A DNA stretch of 11,610 nucleotides from Gammaproteobacteria bacterium (lineage in GTDB: Bacteria; Pseudomonadota; Gammaproteobacteria; Eutrophobiales; Eutrophobiaceae), in the NCBI GenBank assembly GCA_018676275.1, contig JABHFC010000026.1, positions 1 to 11,610 on the forward strand. The letters are read 5' to 3'. The first letter of the stretch is position 1; every line of letters begins with the position of its first letter. Below, one piece after another: positions 1 to 7,497 of the stretch. The notes under the pieces are model-generated. The model saw only the letters and a list, made by a program, of their open reading frames with translations, did no database searches and had not been told where the DNA came from. The position numbers were made by a program, and so were the translations under genes.

Positions 1-705
1 GCTATCCAGCTGAAGTAATTTTTTCGATAATACAGCGACTGTCCTTGGGTGTGGATGACCGATGGCGACTGCAACACCATTGCGTTTCGCAACAACAATT
101 AAATACTCAAACTGTTTTATTATGTCTTCGTCTGTTTGAATATTGTCGAGAAATACATCACGTCGCAGAAAGGGGAGATTGTTTTCTCCTGCGGTAATAC
201 CAGCAACACTATATTTACTGGTAACACTGTCAATATAGAAAATATTGCGGCTTTTCAGAGACTCCATTAACCAGTTCATGTGTCCGGGGTGTCGGGTTAA
301 CAGGCTACCCATATGATTATTCACACCGATAGCGTGCGGTACTGAGCGCAAGCTATTATGAAGAGTGCGGGTAAATTCCTTTTGAGTCATTTGCAGGGTA
401 AGTGCGCCCGGCCCAAGAAACCTGTTTTTGTTCTCTTCCATTGCCTGCATGGGTAAATGCAGAAGAACATCTCTTCCCTGTGCATTGACAAGCGCTGACA
501 TTCTTCTTGCGTGCGGTGAGTGCGGCATAATGGCATACGCAACAGCCCCGGGCAGAGCTATAGCACGTAAGTCATCCTGCAGACGATAGCCAATATCATC
601 AATTATAATGCTGATCAAAGGCTTTGTTGTTGTGTCAGCATAAAGAGCAGGACTGGTAAAAACAGCCAGTCCAAAATAAAAAACTAACAGGAAAATCCGT
701 TTCAT
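1..705 (-). CDS. Divergent polysaccharide deacetylase family protein (YibQ type), 3' end cut by window
   Basis: The minus-strand frame opens at an ATG at 705-703 and runs without a stop to position 1, giving 235 residues; the end lies outside the window. It was too incomplete to appear as a closed ORF and was read directly from the sequence. Residues 1-23 look like a Sec signal peptide (MKRIFLLVFY start, hydrophobic core, cleavage near ALYA-D). The mature part has hallmarks of the divergent polysaccharide deacetylase family (NodB-like barrel): ISIIIDDIG with Asp36-Asp37, HLPM at 83-86, NNHMGS with His131, and GHPHP at 216-220. Family members are exported and are predicted to act on envelope or cell-wall glycans, but the substrate is not established. 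The gene begins 17 bp after the ctpA stop, so it is probably co-transcribed with ctpA and envC. No clear Shine-Dalgarno is seen. The family call is strong; the exact role is inferred from location. Confidence 0.88.
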   Translation of the reverse strand, partial: MKRIFLLVFYFGLAVFTSPALYADTTTKPLISIIIDDIGYRLQDDLRAIALPGAVAYAIMPHSPHARRMSALVNAQGRDVLLHLPMQAMEENKNRFLGPGALTLQMTQKEFTRTLHNSLRSVPHAIGVNNHMGSLLTRHPGHMNWLMESLKSRNIFYIDSVTSKYSVAGITAGENNLPFLRRDVFLDNIQTDEDIIKQFEYLIVVAKRNGVAVAIGHPHPRTVAVLSKKLLQLDS

Positions 706-722
706 AAAGCGAATTTTATCGC

Positions 723-2054
723 TCAAGATTGTTTTCTGAGAATTACCAGACCTTTCAGAACATTCAATGCTTCATAAAGCGCATAATCTTTCTTTGCCAG
801 AGGTGATTCGGCTTTTTGTTTTTCCAATTCCTTATCACCATTGCTGATCGCTTCTTCCTCGTCTGTTTTATCATTCACCAGATGTCGTGCCAGGTTTTCT
901 TCCTTAATGCCATTGCCATGGTCTTCCAGTTTTTCGATTTTCACTCTCTCTATAATGATGTCAGGGGTAATGCCTGATGCCTGGATTGAGCGGCCCATCG
1001 GTGTGTAGTAACGTGCGGTTGTTAGTTTCAGAGCAGAGTCATTTTCCAGTGGCAATATAGTTTGCACTGATCCTTTGCCAAAGGTTTTCTCACCCATGAT
1101 GATTGCACGATTATGATCCTGTAATGCACCGGCAACGATTTCGGAAGCAGAAGCAGAGCCACCATTTACCAGGACAATTAAAGGTGCCTTGCTAATGATG
1201 TCTTCCGGTTTGGCGTTGAATTTAAGCTTGGAATCTTTGACACGTCCTTCCGTGTAAACAATCAAACCTTTTTCCAGAAACAGATCCGATACTGCAACCG
1301 CAGCTCCCAATACACCACCCGGATTATTGCGCAGATCAAGAATGAGTCCGTCCAGAGAATTATTGTTCTCACCGATTAATTTATCCAGTTCGCGACGCAT
1401 ATCTTCGCCTGTATGAGCCTGGAATTGCGAAATGCGCAGATAGCCAAGACCAGGTTCAAGCGTACTACTTCGAACACTTTTTACTTTAATTACAGCTCTG
1501 GTTATAACAATTTTGAGAGGTTTCTGTTCACCACTTCGGACAATTGTCAGGGTGATGTCTGTTCCCGGTTTGCCACGCATGGATTTAACAGCATCGTTTA
1601 ATGCCATACCTTTTACAGGCATGTCATCCAGGCGGATAATCAAGTCGCCTGATTCGATACCGGCTTTTTCTGCTGGTGTATCATCGATTGGAGAAATAAC
1701 TTTTACAAAACCATCTTCCATTCCAACTTCGATACCGAGACCGCCAAACTCACCTGAGGTACCTTCCTGCAAATCAGTATAAGCACTCTTATCCAGATAG
1801 GCGGAATGTGGGTCCAATCCTTCCAGCATTCCACGTATTGCGTTCTCGAGTAATTCGCGGTCATCGACGCTTTGCACGTAATCATTTTTTATTTTGGCAA
1901 ATATCTGGGTAAATGCTTTCAATTCATCCAGCGGTAATTCCTGAACTTCTTCCTGTTCAATGACCTCAGTTTCAATTGGTGTGGCAGAGATAACGACAGG
2001 GCATGCAAGGAGCACTAAGGCTTGCAGCAAAACATAAGGTGATAAAAATTTCAT
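723..2054 (-). CDS. ctpA: S41-family carboxy-terminal processing protease (CtpA)
   Basis: A 443-residue periplasmic serine protease that trims or degrades envelope proteins, including, in relatives, cell-wall hydrolases. With Met1 at 2054, a signal peptide covers about residues 1-24 (LLQALVLLACPVVISA). An N-terminal helical part precedes a PDZ domain (about 100-180, GEFGGLGIEV onward) that binds substrate C-termini. The S41 catalytic core follows, with LDLRNNPGG near 240 and the Ser-Lys dyad in NGGSASASEI (Ser302) and GEKTFGKG (Lys327). Ser and Lys are 25 residues apart, as in known CTPs. The C-terminal tail after about residue 370 is charged and less conserved. I chose the ATG at 2054 over an in-frame ATG 12 bp upstream (2066), because GGAG sits 6 nt before the former and the signal peptide then begins MKFLSPYVLL. 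It lies between envC and the polysaccharide deacetylase gene, as in many gammaproteobacteria. Confidence 0.95.
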   Translation of the reverse strand: MKFLSPYVLLQALVLLACPVVISATPIETEVIEQEEVQELPLDELKAFTQIFAKIKNDYVQSVDDRELLENAIRGMLEGLDPHSAYLDKSAYTDLQEGTSGEFGGLGIEVGMEDGFVKVISPIDDTPAEKAGIESGDLIIRLDDMPVKGMALNDAVKSMRGKPGTDITLTIVRSGEQKPLKIVITRAVIKVKSVRSSTLEPGLGYLRISQFQAHTGEDMRRELDKLIGENNNSLDGLILDLRNNPGGVLGAAVAVSDLFLEKGLIVYTEGRVKDSKLKFNAKPEDIISKAPLIVLVNGGSASASEIVAGALQDHNRAIIMGEKTFGKGSVQTILPLENDSALKLTTARYYTPMGRSIQASGITPDIIIERVKIEKLEDHGNGIKEENLARHLVNDKTDEEEAISNGDKELEKQKAESPLAKKDYALYEALNVLKGLVILRKQS

Positions 2055-2060
2055 TCTATA

Positions 2061-2064
2061 CTCC
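2061..2064 (-). promoter_or_regulatory. Shine-Dalgarno GGAG that sets the ctpA start
   Basis: On the minus strand GGAG is followed by the 6 nt TATAGA and then ATG (2054). This favours the shorter ctpA reading: the upstream in-frame ATG at 2066 overlaps this motif and has no comparable ribosome site in front of it. Confidence 0.65.
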
Positions 2065-2207
2065 ATGGTTTCGAGATCGGGAAAAGCTGTTTACAAAGCT
2101 TCAGACCATATTTAGTCGCTAAGGTTGCCTGTGGCTAAATTGCTGGCTAATCCGTTTAATACTATCGCACAGCATACAGGCGCATGATTACCGGTGACAA
2201 GCTGTGA

Positions 2208-3413
2208 TCAGTTCTTACACCAGAGGTTTGGGTTAATTGGGTTACCGCTCTTGCGAATTTCAAAATAGAGGCCGGATTTTTGTTGACCACCAGTATCTCC
2301 GACCCGGGCGATGATTTCACCGGAAAGAACCCAGTCACCGGCCTTTTTCAACAGGCGTTCATTATGTCCATACAGGCTCATAAAACCGTCGCCATGATCC
2401 AGAATTAACAATAATCCCATATTTCTAAACCAGTCGGCAAAAATGACCTTGCCGGTAGTAATAGCCTTTACCTCTACTCCATTTTTTGCAGCAATCGTCA
2501 CACCCTGCCATTTCAATTGGCCACCTTTTCTCAGCTTGCCGAATTGTTTAGCAATTTTACCTCTTGCAGGCCAGTTCAGTTTACCCTTCAGGCTTGTGAA
2601 GGGAGGCATATCTTCATATACCTGTATGGCCAATTCCTGATGTTTGAGTTCGCTCACCAGCTTTGCCAACTCCTGTTCGTCTTTTTGCAGGAACTGTAGC
2701 TGTATACCCTGCTCATCAATATAAGCTTGTAACCTGGCTGTGATCACCTGACGTGAGTCACGATAAGACTGAAACTCTTTTAATTTTGCCTGCTGGTTTT
2801 GCTGCAATTCTTCCAACTGTTGGGTTTGTGATTGTATTTTTTCTTGCAGGGAAGATATTTCAGTGAGAGCAAGGTTAATATCGGCGATATTTTTACTCCG
2901 GGCCCGGCTATCATAGTCATAGTACGCCAGCATTCGACCCACCTGCTCAGGATGTTCCTGGTTGAGCAAAAGTTTCAGATAATTACTGCGGCCAGTTTTA
3001 TAGGCTTCGCGAATTTGTTCAGAAAGTTGCTGGCGTTGTTTACTGAGTAATTGTTCCTGTTTGTCTTTGTTTTTACCCAGCTCGGTCAGTTTTCGATTTT
3101 TGTCATCAATTTGTATCTGAGATTGTTGAATTTTTGTCGATAGCTCGGTCGCGGCCTGTTCGTTTTGTCTGAGCTGTTCGAAAAGTTCATCGACTTCCTT
3201 TTTCGCATCTTCAATGCTGGATTCAACATTTTTTATTTTGGAACGAATATTATCCAGTTCGTGGTCTTTTTCAATTTGCTCCGTATTGATATCCACTGCC
3301 AGGACATGGCTGCAAAATGACAGACTAAGCAAAAGAAAAGATAAGTAAGGTCGTAGTAAGGCACTGCCTGATGCAGATCTAAATATTCTCGATATACTTG
3401 CTTCAGTTCTCAT
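2208..3413 (-). CDS. envC: Murein hydrolase activator EnvC, degenerate LytM/M23 domain
   Basis: A 401-residue periplasmic protein that, in characterised relatives, is recruited by FtsEX to the septum and activates cell-separation amidases (AmiA/AmiB). Residues 1-39 form a long signal peptide with an Arg-containing n-region and the core LSFLLLSLSF, with cleavage near HVLA-VD. About residues 45-265 are a heptad-rich, Gln/Lys/Glu-rich coiled coil. Residues 275-401 form a LytM (M23-like) domain. The metal ligands of active M23 enzymes are replaced: the HxGxD motif reads WQGVT (Trp302, Thr306) and the terminal HxHFE reads GLYFE (Tyr383); only the YGH histidine (His350) remains. This is the expected state of EnvC activators, so it should regulate rather than cut peptidoglycan. 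The start overlaps the gpmI end by 11 bp with no strong Shine-Dalgarno, which suggests translational coupling. Confidence 0.93.
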   Translation of the reverse strand: MRTEASISRIFRSASGSALLRPYLSFLLLSLSFCSHVLAVDINTEQIEKDHELDNIRSKIKNVESSIEDAKKEVDELFEQLRQNEQAATELSTKIQQSQIQIDDKNRKLTELGKNKDKQEQLLSKQRQQLSEQIREAYKTGRSNYLKLLLNQEHPEQVGRMLAYYDYDSRARSKNIADINLALTEISSLQEKIQSQTQQLEELQQNQQAKLKEFQSYRDSRQVITARLQAYIDEQGIQLQFLQKDEQELAKLVSELKHQELAIQVYEDMPPFTSLKGKLNWPARGKIAKQFGKLRKGGQLKWQGVTIAAKNGVEVKAITTGKVIFADWFRNMGLLLILDHGDGFMSLYGHNERLLKKAGDWVLSGEIIARVGDTGGQQKSGLYFEIRKSGNPINPNLWCKN

Positions 3414-4974
3414 CAGTCACACGAAAAATTGTCTGTCCCGTCATTTCCTCGGGTTTATCAAGACCCATCAGATACAACATGGTTGGTGCCAGATCGCAAA
3501 GCGCTGCCTCGTCATTAACTACTTCAGCAGAACGCCCGACATAAACCAGGGGTACCAGGTTATTGGTATGAGCTGTGTGAGGTTGAGACTGTTTCTGATC
3601 ATCAATTATTTCACGCATTTTTTCAGCATTGCCGTGGTCAGCAGTAATCAGTATTTCAGCACCGCTTAGCTGGCTTGCTTCAAGGACACGATGTAAACAG
3701 TGATCCAGTGATTCAATCGCTTTTACTGCGGCGTCGTAATCGCCAGTGTGGCCAACCATATCCGCATTGGCAAAATTACAGATAATTGCGTCGTACTGTC
3801 GGCTCTCTATCGCTTCAACCATCTTGTCGGCAACCTCATCAGCATTCATTTCCGGTTGCTGATCGTAAGTACTGACATGAGGTGAGGGCACGAGTATGCG
3901 ATCTTCGTTGGCAAACACTTTTTCTTCGCCACCATTAAAAAAGAAGGTGACGTGAGCATATTTTTCCGTCTCGGCAATCCGCAGTTGACGTAAGCCCTGA
4001 TTGGCAATGTATTCACCAAATACATTTCTGTGTTGAACTTTCGGGAAAGCAACCGGGAAATCAAAATCAGCCTTGTATTCGGTCATGCTGATAAAAGCAG
4101 ACTTTTCATAATATATTGATCTGGGAAATTCACTGAAATCATCCTTGGTAAAGGCAAGTGAAAGTTGTCTGGCTCGATCAGCGCGATAATTGGCAAACAG
4201 AATGGCATCGCCCTCTTCAATACTCACTACCTCGCCTGCTTCATCTGTAATGGCAGTGGTATGCACAAACTCATCGCTTTCCCCGCGCTCATAGGCCATG
4301 TCAATTGCTTCCAGGGGATCCGTCGTCTGATACTCAGCTATGCCTCTGGTAATGAGGTCATAAGCTAGCTGGGTTCGATCCCAGTTCTTGTTACGATCCA
4401 TAGCATAAAACCTGCCAACCACGCTGGCGATGCGGCCTTTGCCAATTTCCTGAATTCTGGCTGTTGCCTGCTGCATATATCCCCGCGCACTTTTCGGTGA
4501 TGTGTCGCGACCATCCAGAAAGGCGTGAATGTAGATTTTTTCAATATTGTGTTGTTCGGCCAATGTCAGTAGCGCAAAAATGTGATCCTGATGACTATGA
4601 ACGCCTCCTGGTGAGAGCAAGCCGAGGATATGAACAGCCTTGCCGGTAGTAGCAATCTTATCCAGTGTTGAGCAAAACACTTCATTTTTGAAGAAAGAAC
4701 CATCTCCAATAGCACGCGTGATTCGCGTGAAGTCCTGATCAATTACCCGACCAGAGCCAATATTCATATGTCCCACTTCCGAATTGCCCATTTGCCTGTC
4801 GGGCAGCCCGACATCGGTGCCTGAGGCGCTGATCAGGGTGTGAGGTGAGTCGGCCCAGAGTTTATCCCAGGTGGGTTTATTGGCACTATAAATGGCGTTG
4901 AAATGGGTATTTTCTGAATAACCCCAGCCATCGAGCACAATAAGAATAACGGGTTTGGGTGATATAGGACTCAT
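3403..4974 (-). CDS. gpmI: 2,3-bisphosphoglycerate-independent phosphoglycerate mutase
   Basis: A 523-residue cytosolic glycolytic and gluconeogenic enzyme interconverting 3- and 2-phosphoglycerate through a phosphoserine intermediate, with two Mn ions. The length is normal for the family. Visible motifs are LDGWG with metal ligand Asp15, the catalytic serine Ser65 in MGNSEVGH, the substrate-binding region LSPGGVHSHQDH (120-131), HAFLDGRDTSP (150-160), GRFYAMDR (187-194) and NYRADRARQ (262-270). The second metal site is seen in NADMVGH (Asp405, His409), TADHGN (Asp446, His447) and the HTAHT histidines (466-470). It is the first gene of the leftward run and overlaps envC by 11 bp. The ATG at 4974 gives the family's usual N-terminus directly before VILIVLDGWG, although no clear Shine-Dalgarno is visible. 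Confidence 0.97.
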   Translation of the reverse strand: MSPISPKPVILIVLDGWGYSENTHFNAIYSANKPTWDKLWADSPHTLISASGTDVGLPDRQMGNSEVGHMNIGSGRVIDQDFTRITRAIGDGSFFKNEVFCSTLDKIATTGKAVHILGLLSPGGVHSHQDHIFALLTLAEQHNIEKIYIHAFLDGRDTSPKSARGYMQQATARIQEIGKGRIASVVGRFYAMDRNKNWDRTQLAYDLITRGIAEYQTTDPLEAIDMAYERGESDEFVHTTAITDEAGEVVSIEEGDAILFANYRADRARQLSLAFTKDDFSEFPRSIYYEKSAFISMTEYKADFDFPVAFPKVQHRNVFGEYIANQGLRQLRIAETEKYAHVTFFFNGGEEKVFANEDRILVPSPHVSTYDQQPEMNADEVADKMVEAIESRQYDAIICNFANADMVGHTGDYDAAVKAIESLDHCLHRVLEASQLSGAEILITADHGNAEKMREIIDDQKQSQPHTAHTNNLVPLVYVGRSAEVVNDEAALCDLAPTMLYLMGLDKPEEMTGQTIFRVTDEN

Positions 4975-5297
4975 AGAAGCAGTTAGAAAGGAAAAGGCAC
5001 AATCAGCAAAATTGCTGATGCCCTTCCGGATATTGTGAGCAGTTTATGGCTAAAAAAACCTGACGATCGTGCATGGTCTATAGATGAGCTCAATCAATTA
5101 ACTGAATATGTTCAATTTCTTCTTCGTTGAGGCCTCAGTTTAACATGAAATATCAATCAGTCCGAGATAGTGACCATAAACAGTCTGTACGGATTTCCTT
5201 TAAAGGATTCTATGTCTGGAGTTTCTAATGAACGTGTTATCACGTATTATTCACGCCTCATTTATATGACGCCTCGCGGGGACATAGAGCTTTTTAT
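4975..5297. other. Divergent intergenic region between gpmI and the rhodanese gene
   Basis: These 323 bp must hold promoters for both the leftward gpmI run and the rightward rhodanese-secB-gpsA run, but no convincing -35/-10 pair stands out on either strand. Visible structure: a short palindrome TCAGCAA-AA-TTGCTGA at 5003-5018; a dyad ACGTG-TTAT-CACGT at 5232-5245, about 50 bp before the rhodanese start; and a direct repeat ACGCCTC at 5253-5259 and 5269-5275. A protein-like frame ending in TGA at 5128-5130 lies inside, possibly a small ORF or gene remnant (see findings). No RNA gene is recognised. Confidence 0.5.
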
Positions 5298-5726
5298 ATG
5301 GAACGACTACCAGAATTTATCAGTAACCACCTGTTTTTGGTTTCACTTTTTATATCGTTATTGATGTTATTAATATGGAATCTGTATGGCGGGGTCCTGT
5401 CCGGGGCCAAGCAAATCATCCCGGCGGAACTGACGCGCCTGATTAACCGAGAGAGTGCGGTGGTCATTGACGTACGTTCAGAAGATGATTATAAAAATAA
5501 CCATATCCTGCATGCGATAAATATGCCCGATAAGGAGCTGGAGGCTAATAGTCCAAAACTGGATAAATACAAAAAGCAGGCGCTTATAGTTTATTGTGCA
5601 AACGGTGCCGATTCAACGCGAGTCGCGCGCACTCTTGCTACAAATGGATTTGAGCAGGTTTATTGTCTCAAAGGCGGTTTACCATCCTGGCAAAACGCAA
5701 ATCTACCTTTAACCAAAGAAACATAA
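5298..5726 (+). CDS. Membrane-anchored rhodanese-like sulfurtransferase (YibN type)
   Basis: A 142-residue protein with one N-terminal transmembrane segment (about 11-30, HLFLVSLFISLLMLLIWNLY) followed by a single rhodanese domain (about 38-138). The domain shows VVIDVRSEDDY (55-65), the HILHAINMP segment (69-77) and the active-site loop VYCANGADS with Cys100 as the predicted persulfide-carrying cysteine. It closes with the typical LKGGLPSWQ (124-132). The family transfers sulfane sulfur to acceptors such as cyanide or thiols; the physiological acceptor is unknown here. E. coli YibN has the same layout and occupies the same place upstream of secB, so this is probably its orthologue. It is followed after 16 bp by secB, implying an operon. 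The ribosome site is weak (AGAG about 9 nt before ATG). Confidence 0.9.
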   Translation: MERLPEFISNHLFLVSLFISLLMLLIWNLYGGVLSGAKQIIPAELTRLINRESAVVIDVRSEDDYKNNHILHAINMPDKELEANSPKLDKYKKQALIVYCANGADSTRVARTLATNGFEQVYCLKGGLPSWQNANLPLTKET

Positions 5727-5742
5727 GAGCAGGTAAGTACAC

Positions 5743-6237
5743 ATGGCAGAAGAACAGGAAAAGCAAGTGAGCGGAACAAACGAGAACGAACAAGAGGCAC
5801 AGTTTGGGTTGCAAAAAATTTATGTAAAGGATATTTCTTTTGAAATACCCCATTCACCGATGGTATTCCAGGAAGAGTGGGAGCCGACGGTAAATATGGA
5901 TATTGCCAATACGGCGAGTAAGGTGGCTGATGATATTTATGAAGCTGTACTTAGTGTCACTTTAACCGTCACCTCGGCAGAAAAAACCATGTACCTGATT
6001 GAAGCTCAACAGGCAGGTATATTTCATATTGCCGGACTACCGAATGATGCTATAAATAAAATGCTGGCAACAACCTGCCCAAATATTATATTTCCTTTTG
6101 TTAGAGAACTGATTTCTGACATGGTAATGCGCGGTGGGTTTCCTCAATTGTTACTGGCTCCGGTTAACTTTGATGCCTTGTATGCGCAGAAAGCCGAGCA
6201 GGAAGCAGCGCAGCAAGACAAGGCGACTACGCACTAA
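5743..6237 (+). CDS. secB: Protein-export chaperone SecB
   Basis: A 164-residue cytosolic chaperone, close to the usual 150-165. It forms a tetramer that holds preproteins unfolded and hands them to SecA. Residues 1-18 are a hydrophilic, Glu/Gln-rich extension. The core starts at AQFGLQKIYVKDISFE and includes PMVFQEEWEP (39-48), an acidic beta-sheet region, and the strongly conserved C-terminal stretch CPNIIFPFVRE (112-122) with GGFPQLLLAPVNFDALY (131-147). The last residues are polar and lack the metal-binding Cys/His tail of E. coli SecB; many homologues lack it too. It sits between the rhodanese gene (16 bp upstream) and gpsA (17 bp downstream), so the three are probably co-transcribed. 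The grxC gene that usually precedes secB is missing. Confidence 0.96.
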   Translation: MAEEQEKQVSGTNENEQEAQFGLQKIYVKDISFEIPHSPMVFQEEWEPTVNMDIANTASKVADDIYEAVLSVTLTVTSAEKTMYLIEAQQAGIFHIAGLPNDAINKMLATTCPNIIFPFVRELISDMVMRGGFPQLLLAPVNFDALYAQKAEQEAAQQDKATTH

Positions 6238-6254
6238 GTATCTGGTGTCCTGTA

Positions 6255-7253
6255 ATGGCTAATCAATCAGTATTGGTTATTGGTGCAGGTTCCTGGGGTA
6301 GTGCCCTGGCAATGGTGCTGGCACGAAACGGACACCAGGTTTATTTGTGGGACATCTTTGCCGAACATATTGCTGCAATGGAAACGACTCGTAGTAACGA
6401 ACGTTATCTGCCCGGTATTGCTTTGCCGGATAATTTACACCCAGTTGCTGACACTTCCAGGTTTAGTGAGATTCACAATGTTGTTATGGCAATGCCTTGT
6501 GCCGGCTTGCAGAGTTCTCTGCATCTCTTGCAGGAACATGCATCTATAGCGGATCTGAAAATCTGCCTGGCATGCAAGGGCTTTGAACCTACTTCAAATT
6601 CATTAAATACAAATGTCGTAAAAAATATACTGGGTATCGATTCAGTCGCCGTTCTATCCGGACCTTCCTTTGCCCGGGAAGTAGCGGAAGGTTTACCGAC
6701 TGCAATTACCGTGGCTTCTGAACATGAACAAACAGCAAGTGAATTTTCTGCTCTTTTTCATAGCGAGGTGTTCCGCACCTATACTCATGATGATGTTATC
6801 GGTGTGCAGGTCGGAGGCGCGGTTAAAAATGTTATAGCTATTGCTGCCGGTGTCGCTGATGGCCTGGGTTATGGTGCCAACACGCGTTGTGCGCTTATTA
6901 CCAGGAGCCTTGCTGAAATAATGCGTTTAGGAATGGCCATGGGTGGGCGTCAGCAAACCTTTATGGGTTTGGCGGGACTAGGTGACTTGATTCTGACCTG
7001 CACTGACAATCAATCAAGGAACCGTCGTTTCGGAATTGCCCTTGCAGAAGGTAAGGATATTGAAACTGCGAAGCAGGAAATCGGCCAGGCTATAGAAGGC
7101 GCTGTGACAACCTCGGTAGTATCGGAGCTGGCAAAGACCTATAACATTGAAATGCCGATTACAGAGCAGGTGAATAATGTTCTGAATTCAAATTGTTCAC
7201 CGCGGGAAGCAGTGCAAAATCTGCTGGCACGTGAACCCAAAGCTGAGATGTAG
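6255..7253 (+). CDS. gpsA: NAD(P)-dependent glycerol-3-phosphate dehydrogenase
   Basis: A 332-residue cytosolic enzyme reducing dihydroxyacetone phosphate to sn-glycerol 3-phosphate, the backbone for phospholipid synthesis. The length matches the family. The N-terminal Rossmann domain carries VIGAGSWGSALA (8-19, the GxGxxG nucleotide loop), the PCAGL turn (81-85) and ACKGF with Lys107. The middle has LSGPSFAREVAEG (134-146). The C-terminal helical domain has the catalytic Lys191 in GGAVKNVIAIAAG, GLGYGANTRCALITR (203-217), GLAGLGDL (238-245) and RNRRFG (255-260). It starts 17 bp after secB, as in E. coli. No good Shine-Dalgarno precedes the ATG, so expression may rely on coupling to secB. The C-terminus ends normally at LAREPKAEM with no sign of truncation. 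Confidence 0.97.
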   Translation: MANQSVLVIGAGSWGSALAMVLARNGHQVYLWDIFAEHIAAMETTRSNERYLPGIALPDNLHPVADTSRFSEIHNVVMAMPCAGLQSSLHLLQEHASIADLKICLACKGFEPTSNSLNTNVVKNILGIDSVAVLSGPSFAREVAEGLPTAITVASEHEQTASEFSALFHSEVFRTYTHDDVIGVQVGGAVKNVIAIAAGVADGLGYGANTRCALITRSLAEIMRLGMAMGGRQQTFMGLAGLGDLILTCTDNQSRNRRFGIALAEGKDIETAKQEIGQAIEGAVTTSVVSELAKTYNIEMPITEQVNNVLNSNCSPREAVQNLLAREPKAEM

Positions 7254-7274
7254 TTAACAGAAGTATTTCTTTTC

Positions 7275-7295
7275 ATAGTTCTTTTATCGAACTAT
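7275..7295 (+). terminator. Weak hairpin after gpsA, possible transcription end
   Basis: A perfect 7 bp inverted repeat (ATAGTTC, 7 nt loop, GAACTAT) starts 22 bp after the gpsA stop. It is AT-rich and not followed by a clean T-run (the nearest is TCTTTTG about 10 nt later), so it is at best a weak terminator. Its position between the core operon and the accessory genes fits such a role. Confidence 0.3.
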
Positions 7296-7313
7296 CTGGG
7301 TTACTCTTTTGTC

Positions 7314-7479
7314 CAGGAGTCTGTCGAACTGAGGATGTCCTGCTTCGGAAAAGCCAGATTTGGCCCTTTTATATTCAATTTTTCGTTAAAGAGAACCACT
7401 ATTCGCCTCAAAATTGAATATAAAATGGCACAAACTGGCCTTTCCCTCGCGACGAACACCTAAGTCCGACAGGCTCCTG
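7314..7479. repeat. 166 bp palindromic, MITE-like element upstream of the sigma factor gene
   Basis: The two halves are imperfect reverse complements. The outer ends (7314-7333 and 7460-7479) match at 17 of 20 positions, starting CAGGAGTCTGTCG on the left and ending CGACAGGCTCCTG on the right. The inner arms (7353-7382 and 7410-7439) match at 26 of 30, including a perfect 16 bp core TTTTATATTCAATTTT (7367-7382) against 7410-7425. A 27 nt loop (7383-7409) separates them, and the segments between outer and inner arms match more weakly with one indel. No transposase is encoded. The form fits a miniature inverted-repeat element or the joined ends of a lost insertion sequence. No target-site duplication is evident. 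If transcribed it would form a long hairpin in the leader of the sigma factor mRNA. An unusual regulatory palindrome is the alternative. Confidence 0.7.
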
Positions 7480-7497
7480 AACGAAGCATCATTGCCT

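Noticed and set aside
2118..2150. Three GCTAA motifs between ctpA and envC as an operator array
   Set aside because: The spacing is uneven (16 and 12 bp), the motif is only 5 bp, and nothing ties it to a known regulator.
2208..2700. EnvC as an active M23 peptidase
   Set aside because: The HxGxD and HxH metal ligands are replaced (WQGVT, GLYFE), which is normal for EnvC activators and not a novel mutation.
5145..5228. Small ORF of 27 codons starting MKYQSVRD
   Set aside because: It has no ribosome site and no recognisable feature, and frames of this length are expected by chance.
5170..5364. Plus-strand 64-codon frame overlapping the rhodanese start
   Set aside because: It overlaps the rhodanese N-terminus in another frame, and the rhodanese reading has a clear membrane anchor and domain.
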